DNA of 64,000 nucleotides from Rhodoplanes sp046000175 (GTDB lineage: Bacteria; Pseudomonadota; Alphaproteobacteria; Rhizobiales; Xanthobacteraceae). The stretch spans positions 52,695-116,694 of the forward strand of contig NZ_JBEOMB010000020.1 of the NCBI RefSeq assembly GCF_046000175.1. The letters run 5' to 3'. Positions 52,684 to 60,642 of the stretch are shown here, piece after piece (position 1 is the stretch's first letter; every line of letters begins with the position of its first letter). A program made the translations under genes and the position numbers. The notes beneath the pieces were generated by a model, which was given only the letters and a program-made list of their open reading frames with translations, was not told where the DNA came from and did not search any database.

Positions 52684-53247
52684 ATGTTCGGTTTCAAAAG
52701 CAAGCAGCAGAGGATGCTGGAACTCCTTCGCAACGTCGCTATCGCTGACCAACAACGCGAGCGACTGGTGCGCTTCTCGGAAACGATAGTGGCCCAGGGC
52801 CATAAGGCGCCATGCGGCGAGCGGGCGGATATTAAGCTGTGCGGCGCAACTGCGGGTTTGTTTGCTCGACAGGTTAATGCAAACCGCGCGGTTTCTGCTT
52901 CCGCGTCTCTCTCGGACCGCGACTTCGCCGTCGTGTGGGTCGCGCTCACGTCAGTCGATATGGCTTGTCAGCTCACCGGCACAGACATGGAGCTGGCGAT
53001 GCTCGTGATGCCGGTGTGGCTCTGCGCTCCGCACGTTTTCCAAACCTCCGACGAGATTGAACGCCTCTTGGTAGGTGTCATCAACGCCCACAATCGAATG
53101 ATGGGCGCCCCCGAAGCCAACCGACTTGGTGAAGACGTCGCCGGTCGTTTCTCCGACTGGGCCCTTAAGGGATACAAGGAGCCGATCGACGTTGTCCGGG
53201 GTCGCCTGGATGGCTATGCCGATCTACTTCATGTCTTCCGGCGCTGA
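52684..53247 (+). CDS. Hypothetical protein, 187 aa
   Basis: A 187-residue, mostly helical soluble protein starting MFGFKSKQQRMLELLRNVAI. Later segments are RDFAVVWVALTSVDMACQLT, ELAMLVMPVWLCAPHVFQTS and FSDWALKGYKEPIDVVRGRL. No signal peptide and no known motif are recognised. Codon use is less GC-biased than in the left half of the window, consistent with acquired DNA. It follows the integrase by 81 bases. Confidence 0.7.
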   Translation: MFGFKSKQQRMLELLRNVAIADQQRERLVRFSETIVAQGHKAPCGERADIKLCGATAGLFARQVNANRAVSASASLSDRDFAVVWVALTSVDMACQLTGTDMELAMLVMPVWLCAPHVFQTSDEIERLLVGVINAHNRMMGAPEANRLGEDVAGRFSDWALKGYKEPIDVVRGRLDGYADLLHVFRR

Positions 53248-53337
53248 CGCAACGGCGATCAAAAAACAGATGCCGTCGAACCTCCGCCCGAGAAAAAGCA
53301 CTCGACCGCGGCCCCATCCTGACGGGCTCCGCCGCCG

Positions 53338-54009
53338 TCATCCGATCACGGCGCCCCGGTGCCTAGCTGGGCCCTTCGCCTCCCACCCGATCAGCACCGC
53401 CTCGGCCTCCGCCGGGTCGTCCTTGATCCGATAGACCGTCTGCCGGCTCAGGCCGGTGGTCTTGGCGATGCGGGTGATTTCGATGCCCTGCCCGAGCAGC
53501 TCCCGGACCTCGGCGAACTGCTTCCGGGTGTAGCTGGGCTTCCGGCCGAGGTACCGATGATCCGCCCGGCCCTTCGCAGCCTCGATCCCCGCCCGCTGGG
53601 CTTCCTTCACGGCCTCGGCGTTCGCCTGTGCGGTCGCCGCCATGAAGCCGATCAGCGCGTCCCGGACGGCCTGTTGCATCGGGTCCTTGGTGGCGCCGTC
53701 GAAGGTCAGGTTGTTGATGACCGTGCGGATCACCACGCCGCGGCGCATGAAGTCCCGGATGGTGTCGCAGACGTCAGCGTAGTTCCGCCCCAGCCGGTCG
53801 ACCCACCGCACCACCAGGACGTCTCCGGCCCGGAGCATGTCGAACAGCCGCCGACCCTGCGGGCGGTCACGCAGCCGGGTACTGATGCCGGAGACCCCAT
53901 GATCGGCGACGACCTCGTCGATCGTGAACCCGGCCGTCTCGGCATGGGCTCGCTGGTGGTCGAGGGTCTGCTCGGCGGTCGAGACGCGGGCGTAGAGGAT
54001 GGTGGACAT
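53338..54009 (-). CDS. Serine recombinase / resolvase family protein
   Basis: A 223-residue small serine recombinase. The catalytic Ser is in ILYARVSTAEQTLDHQ (Ser9). The resolvase core includes RLFDMLRAGDVLVVRWVDRL and FMRRGVVIRTVINN. A C-terminal HTH_7-like domain is TRIAKTTGLSRQTVYRIKDD. It is a Hin/Tn3-resolvase-type enzyme that could invert or resolve DNA in the island. CGGAGCCTGCC precedes ATG 54009; a longer frame to 54108 lacks a ribosome site. Confidence 0.92.
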   Translation of the reverse strand: MSTILYARVSTAEQTLDHQRAHAETAGFTIDEVVADHGVSGISTRLRDRPQGRRLFDMLRAGDVLVVRWVDRLGRNYADVCDTIRDFMRRGVVIRTVINNLTFDGATKDPMQQAVRDALIGFMAATAQANAEAVKEAQRAGIEAAKGRADHRYLGRKPSYTRKQFAEVRELLGQGIEITRIAKTTGLSRQTVYRIKDDPAEAEAVLIGWEAKGPARHRGAVIG

Positions 54010-54160
54010 GGCAGGCTCCGAGACGTCCGTACGGGTACTGTCCGCACAGTAGCCTGTCCGTAGATCGATTTCAACCCGTACGGACGCCGGAAAACGACAC
54101 CTCCGCAATGTCCGCGAGGGTATACCTGTGCGGACATTGCCAACAGAATGCTAGCGCGAT

Positions 54161-54175
54161 GTTCTTGATCTGTTC
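54161..54175. promoter_or_regulatory. Putative LexA (SOS) box, GTTC-N7-GTTC
   Basis: GTTC-TTGATCT-GTTC is an exact match to the alphaproteobacterial SOS box. It lies between the divergent serine recombinase (152 bases from its ATG) and the Panacea gene (43 bases upstream of its ATG). One such match may occur by chance in a window this size, but the position in an intergenic region fits SOS control. Confidence 0.55.
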
Positions 54176-54217
54176 CATCCGTTAACGTAGAACTTCGCGT
54201 GGCTCGAATGTCAGCGT

Positions 54218-54838
54218 ATGACGACGCAAGAAATCAGCCGCGAGGAAGGATCCTCAAAAGTGCTCGCCAACGCCCCGGCCCAACCATCGTCTAATGTTCC
54301 TTACGATCCGAGGGCGGTGGCCAACCTGATCCTGGAGGAGGGTGAACGAACTCGCTCCTCCGTCACCAACCTGGCGATGCAGAAACTGCTATATTTCGCG
54401 CACGGCTTCTTTTTGATCGAGCACAAGCGCCCGCTCGTCAGCGGGTACTTTGAGGCTTGGCAACTAGGACCAGTCCACCCGGTGGCCTACCAAGCTTTTA
54501 AGGCCGCGGGGGACCGGCCGATCAACTTCCGAGCCACGGGGCAAGACGTCCTCACAGGTGCTCCAAAGGAACTCCCCCCACTAGCCGACCCTACGATCAG
54601 GAGACACATCGAACGAATAATGGCGTCTTACGGGGCGCTCACAGCAGGGCGTCTCGTGGACATCAGCCACGCAAAAGGCGGCCCGTGGGACTTTGTCGTG
54701 AACAAGGGGCGAACAGGGGTGGCCATCGGGCTACGAATCTCCGATGATGTGATCGCTGATCGGTTCAAGTACCATAAGGTGTCTGTAGGCGATTCCCCAA
54801 AAATCGGAGAGCCCGGTGAAGACTCGCCCTTTACCTGA
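54218..54838 (+). CDS. Panacea (DUF4065/SocA-like) domain protein, putative antitoxin
   Basis: A 206-residue protein. Residues ~28-150 have the Panacea layout: ANLILEEGERTRSSVTNLAM, QKLLYFAHGFFLIEHKRPLV, YFEAWQLGPVHPVAYQAF and, later, LVDISHAKGGPWDF. Panacea domains act as antitoxins towards diverse partner toxins, and SocA is a known member. Its stop lies 23 bases inside the next gene, typical of toxin-antitoxin coupling. An SOS-box match lies 43 bases upstream. Confidence 0.8.
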   Translation: MTTQEISREEGSSKVLANAPAQPSSNVPYDPRAVANLILEEGERTRSSVTNLAMQKLLYFAHGFFLIEHKRPLVSGYFEAWQLGPVHPVAYQAFKAAGDRPINFRATGQDVLTGAPKELPPLADPTIRRHIERIMASYGALTAGRLVDISHAKGGPWDFVVNKGRTGVAIGLRISDDVIADRFKYHKVSVGDSPKIGEPGEDSPFT

Positions 54839-55538
54839 AACAGACTTGGCTCGTATTGCGCCACTGCCCGCTGATCTGAAGCGGGCGCAGTTGGAGCATC
54901 TTCGCTTGGGGCGCCCGCCATATCGTTATGCGCCTGTGCGGAAATCATTCGCCGATCTCCTTAACGTCCATTCCGGGCTCTTTGGAGAGCTGCCAAGAAC
55001 CCCCTTCAATCTGATTGCTGACGTGATCCGTTCGTGCTCTCGGAGCGACGACGAAGAAATTGCCAACTTGAGGGTGGCAGAAGCACTGTACAACTACACG
55101 GTGGAACAGAAGATTTCTGGAAGGAAACATGAGTTCTTCCCGATGGCGCTCGGCATCGGTGAGAAGGTAGTTTTTTGGCACTCCCTCGTCCTAGCTCTTA
55201 ATTCAAGGCCGCTTGTTCCGTTCATTGACCCGCGGCGACAGCAAACCAAGTTAACGAAGGCAGCACGTCGATTCGTTTTTTCAATGATGTACGAGCGAAT
55301 TCGTGTGGCAAACCCTGATTTTGCGCATGTAACCCTCGGAATACTACAGTTTACTACTCCTGACACAGGCCCGAGAAAGCCAATTCTCTACACCGACGAT
55401 GGCGTTGAGCTCTTTTCTTATGATCAGCTCGAAGACATGGTCAGGGAGACCTACGCCATTTGGCATGAGGTCTGCGCAGAGCGAGTGGCGGAAGCCCGGA
55501 AGCGAGCCGCCGGCGGCAGCGGCGACCGCCTGATCTGA
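54816..55538 (+). CDS. Partner of the Panacea protein, putative toxin of unknown type
   Basis: A 240-residue protein starting at GTG 54816 with CGGAGAG about 7-13 bases upstream. It has segments FNLIADVIRSCSRSDDEEIA, SGRKHEFFPMALGIGEKVVF, AARRFVFSMMYERIRVANPD and ILQFTTPDTGPRKPILYTDD. No TM segment and no familiar nuclease, Fic, ToxSAS or kinase motif is evident. The overlap with the Panacea gene suggests that it is the toxin. The family is not recognised. Confidence 0.65.
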   Translation: MKTRPLPETDLARIAPLPADLKRAQLEHLRLGRPPYRYAPVRKSFADLLNVHSGLFGELPRTPFNLIADVIRSCSRSDDEEIANLRVAEALYNYTVEQKISGRKHEFFPMALGIGEKVVFWHSLVLALNSRPLVPFIDPRRQQTKLTKAARRFVFSMMYERIRVANPDFAHVTLGILQFTTPDTGPRKPILYTDDGVELFSYDQLEDMVRETYAIWHEVCAERVAEARKRAAGGSGDRLI

Positions 55539-55671
55539 CCTGTCCGCCCCCGCCCCTGCCCAGGTCAGCGACCGCCCCGGCCGGGGGGGAATGACCGCGT
55601 CGGCGCGGATCGAGGGGGCGCCTCGGATTTTTCCGCCGAACCATCCCGGCCCTCGGGGGGCCGACCGGGGC

Positions 55672-55705
55672 GCAACCCGCCCGGCACGGGACCGGACGGG
55701 CTGCA
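55672..55705 (-). terminator. Hairpin after rnhA (copy 1 of a 34-bp repeat)
   Basis: Stem CCCGCCCGG (55676-55684) / CCGGACGGG (55692-55700). The 34-bp segment 55672-55705 recurs with one mismatch at 56216-56249, so each of the two RNase H genes ends with the same hairpin. Confidence 0.65.
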
Positions 55706-55723
55706 GGTGGTGGCGACCGTGGT

Positions 55724-56203
55724 CTATGCCGCGGCCAGTCGGACCTTCTCGGCCTCGGCACGGGCGAGCCGGTCGACGGCCTCGTTCCCCTCGTGCCCGG
55801 CGTGGCCCCGGAGCCAGCGCAGCTCGACCAACGGCCGGGCATCGGCGAGGGCGAAGAGCCGACGCCACAGGTCGGCGTTGGCGACCGGCTTCCCGGCGGC
55901 ATTGCGCCAGCCGCGCCGCTCCCACTGGCGCCTCCACTCCCGGACGCCCTTCACGACATACTCGCTGTCGAGGAACAGCACGGCCGGAGCGTCGTCCGCG
56001 AGGGCCTCCAGCGCCATGATGGCGGCCATCAGCTCCATCTTGTTGTTCGTGGTGTTCGGCTCGCCGCCCGAGAGGGTTCGGGTCGACCCGTCAGGCGAGG
56101 TGATGATGACGGCCCAGCCGCCGGGACCGGGATTGCCGAGGCAGGAGCCGTCCGAGTAGGCGATGGTGGTGGTGATGGTCTGGTTCCTTGTGGTGGTGGT
56201 CAT
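55724..56203 (-). CDS. rnhA: Ribonuclease HI
   Basis: A 159-residue RNase HI. After a Thr-rich start (MTTTTRNQTITTTIAYSDGS) it has all catalytic residues: Asp in AYSDGSCLGNPGPGGWAVII, Glu in NNKMELMAAIMALEAL, Asp in LFLDSEYVVKGV and the final Asp in NEAVDRLARAEA, with the flexible-loop His in RWLRGHAGHEGNEA. It degrades RNA in RNA-DNA hybrids. It is downstream of a degenerate paralogue in the same direction. Confidence 0.94.
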   Translation of the reverse strand: MTTTTRNQTITTTIAYSDGSCLGNPGPGGWAVIITSPDGSTRTLSGGEPNTTNNKMELMAAIMALEALADDAPAVLFLDSEYVVKGVREWRRQWERRGWRNAAGKPVANADLWRRLFALADARPLVELRWLRGHAGHEGNEAVDRLARAEAEKVRLAAA

Positions 56204-56215
56204 GCGAGGGGGAGT

Positions 56216-56249
56216 GCAACCCGCCCGGCAGGGGACCGGACGGGCTGCA
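56216..56249 (-). terminator. Hairpin after the RNase H paralogue (copy 2 of a 34-bp repeat)
   Basis: Stem CCCGCCCGG (56220-56228) / CCGGACGGG (56236-56244). One mismatch to 55672-55705. It shows that the gene and its terminator were duplicated as a unit. Confidence 0.65.
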
Positions 56250-56266
56250 TTCGTGACGACGGTGGC

Positions 56267-56752
56267 CTACTGGACCAAGTAGTCGGTCTTGAGCGCCTGA
56301 TCCCGCGCCATCCTCGCGACGCCTTCGAGGAACAGCGGGTCGAGGTTCGTGGCGCCCCAGTTGAGTTCTCCGTAGGGGTGGGCTTCGATCTCGGCGAACA
56401 GGGGCCGCCACAGGTCGACGTTGGAGATCAGATCCCCACGGCGATCTCGGAACCGCCGGCTCTCGGCCTCCGTCTCCCACGCGGTGATGCCGCGGGCGAC
56501 GTAGGGGCTGACGACCAGGATGTCCGGGCCACCCCGCTTGAAGAACCGAAGGGCTTCGATCGTCGCGGTCAATTGTTGGCGAGCCTCCGTCGTGAACCTC
56601 TCCCGACCGAGCAGAGCCCGCGGCTTGGTCGTCGGGGTGGTGACGATCACGGCCCACCCGCCGCGGTCATGAACGCCGAGGCTGTGGCCTGCGGTGTAGG
56701 CGATGGCGGCGGTCGAGGTGATGGCAGACGAGTTATCGAACATGTGTCTCAT
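56267..56752 (-). CDS. RNase H-like protein lacking all catalytic acids
   Basis: A 161-residue paralogue of the adjacent RnhA. Aligned motifs: AYSDG becomes AYTAG, KMELM becomes RQQLT, LDSEY becomes VSPY, NEAVDRLAR becomes EGVARMAR, and RGHAGHEG is lost. The four acidic metal-binding residues are absent. The overall fold (GGWAVIV, VDLWRPLFAEIEA) and length are kept and the frame is intact, so it may be a binding-only protein. AGGA precedes ATG 56752; ATG 56743 is an alternative. Confidence 0.8.
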   Translation of the reverse strand: MRHMFDNSSAITSTAAIAYTAGHSLGVHDRGGWAVIVTTPTTKPRALLGRERFTTEARQQLTATIEALRFFKRGGPDILVVSPYVARGITAWETEAESRRFRDRRGDLISNVDLWRPLFAEIEAHPYGELNWGATNLDPLFLEGVARMARDQALKTDYLVQ

Positions 56753-56979
56753 GCTTCCTGAGTTGAGGGTGCGGAACGCGGGAGGACCGACCGATCGAAC
56801 GGCAAACGCCGCCCCGGCCGGGCCTCACGGTCCGACACCCTGCTGGTGATGATTGGTGGTGGAGGTGGTGGTGAGATGCCCGGAGCAGGATGTCCGGGCG
56901 CAGTGCCGGCTGAGGCCGGAACAGAGCTGGGGCGCGGATAACGGCCCCACGTCTATTTGAGTAAATAGGCCGAGGTCGG

Positions 56980-58893
56980 TTATCGCCGGACGAGCGAACG
57001 ACCCGAGGCCTCCCACCCGGCCTCGGTGCAGGCTCGGTCTCGGGCACGACGCCACACCTTCTCGGTCACGTCGCTCCCCAGAGCAGCTTTCGCGATCTTG
57101 ACCGAGACCCGGTCCACGCCGTCGCGAAGACCACGGAGAAAGCCGACGATCTTCCGGACGGCCATGTCCGTCTTCGTCTCCTCCGCCTCGGCCTCCGTCT
57201 CCCACCGCTCGACCCGGCACCCCGGCATCAGCGAGGCGACGAGGTCGATCGCCTTCCGGTCGTGGAGGATCACGTAGACCGTGGTGGCCTTGGCCTGGCC
57301 GTCGACCGTGTCGCGACATGCTGCACGGTGCAATCCCTGGTACAGGCCGTTGGCGATCTCCGACCGCTGGACCTCCTTGATCTGCTCACGGGTGACGTGG
57401 CTGAGGAGGTCGTCGCGCTGGCCGACGAGCTTGCCGGCCGCCACGACGTCGGAGAGATGCACGGTCCCGACGAAGAAGACGTGCGAGCAGTGCTTGTAGT
57501 GGTTGCTCGCCGTCTCCCGGCCGTGGGTGAGCCAGTTGAACCGCGGCACGAGACCAGGGCCGTTCGGGTTCGGGACCATGGCGTCGACGTCGATACCGAA
57601 CGCCCGGAGGTCGCCCCGGAGGACTTCGGCCATGTCGAACTTCCCGCGCTTCTTGTGCGTGAAGATCAGCACGGCCTCGCCCGCCGGAAGGGGCCTGATC
57701 TGCGCCGCGATCTCCTTGGAGAGGGTACGGTCCTCACGCCGCTTGCTGAACTCCTTCGTCATCGCGTCGCGGCCACCGCTCCGCCCGAGGTGGCGGATGG
57801 CGACACGCGAGTACTGTTTGATGGTGCGGTGCCGAAACCACTCGTCGAGGTGGATGGTCGGGTCCTCCTTCACCAGCTCACGGATGTGCGCCGAGGCGTC
57901 GAGGATCGCGACGTTGCTGAGCGAGGGCGGGACCGTGATCGTGTAGGTCAGGACCCCGCCCCCACCTTGACCACTGCCGAGAAGCCGGAGCTGCTCGGTG
58001 TGCATCTGGATGAGCACCCTCACCGGCTCGAGTAGGTCCTCCGTCTGCAGCATTGCGAGGAACCCCGCCGCCTGCCCTTCGGTGAGGGCCGGCAGTCGGA
58101 GAGGCTCCGGCTTGCGCCGGGGATCGGCACGTTGGGCTTTCTTCTCCCGGTCGATCGCCGCCCGGCATCGCTGCAGCCACCGCGACAGCACCACGAGCCG
58201 CTCGTCCTCTTCGGCGACGTTCTCGATCCAGCCGATCGCCCCGACGAGCCCGCGGTGCCCGACGCTGCGCGACGATGAGACGATGCACGCTTCGTCCCAC
58301 AGCACGACGTCACGGGGTCTGCCCCGGTACGTCAGCGCGTCCTGGTCGAGCCCCCCGGCCCCCTTCAGGCGCATGTGGGTGACGATCAGGATTTGCCGCT
58401 CGTCGTTGTCGGTGGTCGGCGCGGTGAACCGATGACCGGCCGGCTCGCTGTGGATGATGCCGATCATCGCGGACGGGATGCCTTCGGCGATGAGCTGCTT
58501 GTAGATGTCGTCCAGCTCCTCGATCCGGCTCGCCGTGATCATCACGCTGTACGGGAGACCGGCGCGAACCAACGTCCCGCACCACGCCCGGACCGCGATC
58601 GTCTTCCCGCATCCGCACGGAAGAGCATAGGCGTGGCGGCCGGTCAGTTCGCCGGTGGCGAGCATCGTGAAGTCGCCAGTCATCCGCGCCAGCGCTTCCT
58701 CGTGTTGGGCGGAGACGGTCGAGCCGAACCCGGTGAGCAACTGATTGGCGCGGCGCACGGCCGGCACAGTCAGCTCGTCGCAGTGCAGGTGGTCGGCGGC
58801 AGACCCGAGCGACGGCGGGAGAAGCACGCCCGGCGCGAGCGGCGAGCAGATCGCGGTGCCGGCCGTCAGCGCGGGCTGAACCGCGACGCTCAC
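56980..58893 (-). CDS. SF2-type DEAD/DEAH helicase-like protein
   Basis: A 637-residue protein starting at GTG 58893. Walker A is LPCGCGKTIAVRA (about 91-103), with a Walker B-like VVLWDEACIV (DEAx, about 196-205) and ILIVTHMRLKGAG before it. Helicase C-terminal features are EAVLIFTHKKRGKFDMAEVL and HVFFVGTVHLSDVVAAGKLV. It resembles phage/plasmid-type helicases. Its start overlaps the stop of a 48-residue TM protein gene (GTGA). The partners are unknown; island replication or defence are possible roles. Confidence 0.8.
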   Translation of the reverse strand: MSVAVQPALTAGTAICSPLAPGVLLPPSLGSAADHLHCDELTVPAVRRANQLLTGFGSTVSAQHEEALARMTGDFTMLATGELTGRHAYALPCGCGKTIAVRAWCGTLVRAGLPYSVMITASRIEELDDIYKQLIAEGIPSAMIGIIHSEPAGHRFTAPTTDNDERQILIVTHMRLKGAGGLDQDALTYRGRPRDVVLWDEACIVSSSRSVGHRGLVGAIGWIENVAEEDERLVVLSRWLQRCRAAIDREKKAQRADPRRKPEPLRLPALTEGQAAGFLAMLQTEDLLEPVRVLIQMHTEQLRLLGSGQGGGGVLTYTITVPPSLSNVAILDASAHIRELVKEDPTIHLDEWFRHRTIKQYSRVAIRHLGRSGGRDAMTKEFSKRREDRTLSKEIAAQIRPLPAGEAVLIFTHKKRGKFDMAEVLRGDLRAFGIDVDAMVPNPNGPGLVPRFNWLTHGRETASNHYKHCSHVFFVGTVHLSDVVAAGKLVGQRDDLLSHVTREQIKEVQRSEIANGLYQGLHRAACRDTVDGQAKATTVYVILHDRKAIDLVASLMPGCRVERWETEAEAEETKTDMAVRKIVGFLRGLRDGVDRVSVKIAKAALGSDVTEKVWRRARDRACTEAGWEASGRSLVRR

Positions 58894-59036
58894 GCGCCAC
58901 CCCCGAAAGCCGCGACGGTGGCCGGCAGATAGATAAGGACAAGGTCGATCACGAGCAGCGTCGTGACGGCGGAGGAGATGCGGGCGAGGACGGGCGCCCG
59001 ACCCAAAGAGGTCGAAGGAGTGTGCTTGTTGTTCAT
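58890..59036 (-). CDS. 48-aa single-TM protein coupled to the helicase
   Basis: A 48-residue protein starting MNNKHTPSTSLGRAPVLARI with one hydrophobic helix (VTTLLVIDLVLIYLPATVAA). GTCGAAGGAGTGTGCTT lies upstream, giving AAGGAG at about 12 bases. Its stop codon shares bases with the helicase GTG. The family is not recognised. Confidence 0.6.
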   Translation of the reverse strand: MNNKHTPSTSLGRAPVLARISSAVTTLLVIDLVLIYLPATVAAFGGGA

Positions 59037-59356
59037 ATGCCGATTGGGTTGTGCTCCGCCTGACGAGCGGCCACGGGTCGCCGGCAGCAATCGGCAGGAC
59101 CGCCGAGAGCCATGACCGTCGTCAGGGGGAGCAGGGGAAGTGGGCGCAGAGGTCCCGAGCGCTATTCGAGGCTGCAGGACGAGAGTATGCGGCCGAAGGT
59201 TGAGCGTTCTGCGCTACTGTTGCTCACCCTTCTGGGCGGTGCGGCTTCGGCCGGGGCGAGGCGGCCGCACGTAGGCTATTACGCAACCCGATTAGATCCG
59301 GGTCGTGGAAGCAGATCTCTCCCGGATCGGTTGAGCGTCGCGGTCTAGGCTATTAC
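59037..59356. other. Intergenic stretch, island
   Basis: The 320 bases hold no supported gene. TAGGCTATTAC occurs twice (59272-59282 and 59346-59356) followed by similar CCCGATT sequences, which may be a duplicated gene end or an operator pair. Confidence 0.45.
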
Positions 59357-60007
59357 TCACCCGATTTCGGCCGCCTGCTTCTCCGCCTGGGTCCGGGCGT
59401 GGGCCTCCCAGTCGCGTCTTCGCAACGCTCCCCGCTCCTCGGCGAGCCGGATGAGGGTCGCGGCGTGCTGCCGGAGCGCCTCCGTGAAGGTCGCCGGCAG
59501 CGGCATCATCTCGGTCGCGCCCACCTCCACGGTCGCCGGGTCGGCGCCGGCCAGGACGTAGCCGCCCGTCTTGCGGATCGCCGGCAGCACCTCGCGGTAG
59601 AGCCAGTCCTTGAAGGGCTCGGCGATCGGCTTCCGGCTCAGTGAGAGGAGCCGGTAGAGGCCGGCCTCGGCGAGCACGTTGATCGGCGTGGAGCCGCGCA
59701 TCCCTCCCCGCCCCTTTGCCCCGCAGAAATTCTGCGGGTCAAACTGGTCGGCCCGGATGGTCCGCCGACCCGCATCCGGCGAACCTCAATCGGATTGAGG
59801 TTTCAGGTGTACCGTCGAGCCGGCGCCCATAGACACGCAGAGCGCTCGGCACACGTCTTTCGCCACGAACCAGGGTGCCCCGTCGAGGGTCACCACGCGG
59901 ACCTTGTGGGTGGTCTCCAGCCCGTTGATCAGGGCCGTGAAGTCGAAGGTAACCCGGTTCAGCTCGGCGGCGAGCAAGCCCCGCTCGGCGGTCAGCCGCT
60001 CGCACAT
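59357..60007 (-). pseudogene. BRO/antirepressor-type protein, second copy, interrupted by in-frame stop
   Basis: From ATG 60007 (MCERLTAERGLLAAELNRVT) it reads FDFTALINGLETTHKVRVVT and GAPWFVAKDVCRALCVSMGA, a Bro-N start. A TGA at 59786-59788 then interrupts. The same frame continues at ATG 59701 with INVLAEAGLYRLLSLSRKPI and FKDWLYREVLPAIRKTGGYV, the conserved Bro-N end, and stops at 59357. The C-terminal 345-base part may be expressed alone. Phage antirepressors of this type counter repressors or bind DNA. Confidence 0.65.
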
Positions 60008-60558
60008 CCGCTTGAGGAGTCGAAGGCCTTCAGGAGCAGCTTGTCCTCGGACAGCTCGCCCGCGGCGACCTTCTCTTCCCCGGCGATGTAGCCGTGGTCC
60101 TTGCGGATCGCCGGCAGGACCACACCACTCACCCAGTCCTGGAAGGCCACGACCTCGGGCCTGATCCGCTGAGCCTTGAAGCTCAAGTGGTAGAGCCCCT
60201 TCTCCGACACCACGTAGCGGTTCGGGTTCCCGCTGGTCTTTAGGTGAAAACAATTCACCGTATCCCGGTGGATGATCCGCTTCTCGGTCTCGTCGACGCT
60301 CCGCAGGATCGCGGCGACGTTGGATTGCCCGTCCGTCTTGTAGCCGAGAGCCCTGCAGACGTCCTGAGCGATGAACCAGGGCGCCCCGTCGAGGTCCACC
60401 ACCAGCACCTTGCGGATGATCTCCTCGCCCCCGACCAGGGCCGTGAAGTCGAAGTCACCCAGTTCAGCTCGGCGGCGAGCACGACCCGCTTGCCGCGAAT
60501 ACCGTCGCAAAGTCCGAGGGTATTCCCGTTCACGTTCCGGCGCTCGTCCGGACGACAT
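59992..60558 (-). pseudogene. BRO/antirepressor-type protein, first copy, frameshifted at both ends
   Basis: Bro-N core: VLVVDLDGAPWFIAQDVCRA, RIIHRDTVNCFHLKTSGNPN, RYVVSEKGLYHLSFKAQRIR and FQDWVSGVVLPAIRKDHGYI. Upstream, a one-base deletion near 60450-60460 puts the conserved LLAAELN-type lead-in in another frame. Downstream, LLLKAFD shifts frame into the lead-in of copy 2. The two copies therefore look like a tandem duplication in decay. The first 33 residues from ATG 60558 are basic and probably not native. Confidence 0.6.
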
Positions 60559-60642
60559 CGGCGCCCGATCAGGCCGTTGGGGCCGAGGTCGTTCCGCCGC
60601 CTGCCCCGGAGTAGCTGTTGGCGCAACGAGCCGCAGCCCCGA

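Noticed and set aside
56841..56875. A third RNase H-like gene
   Set aside because: Only a Thr-codon-rich stretch and a nearby hairpin resemble the other two; no RNase H core is present.
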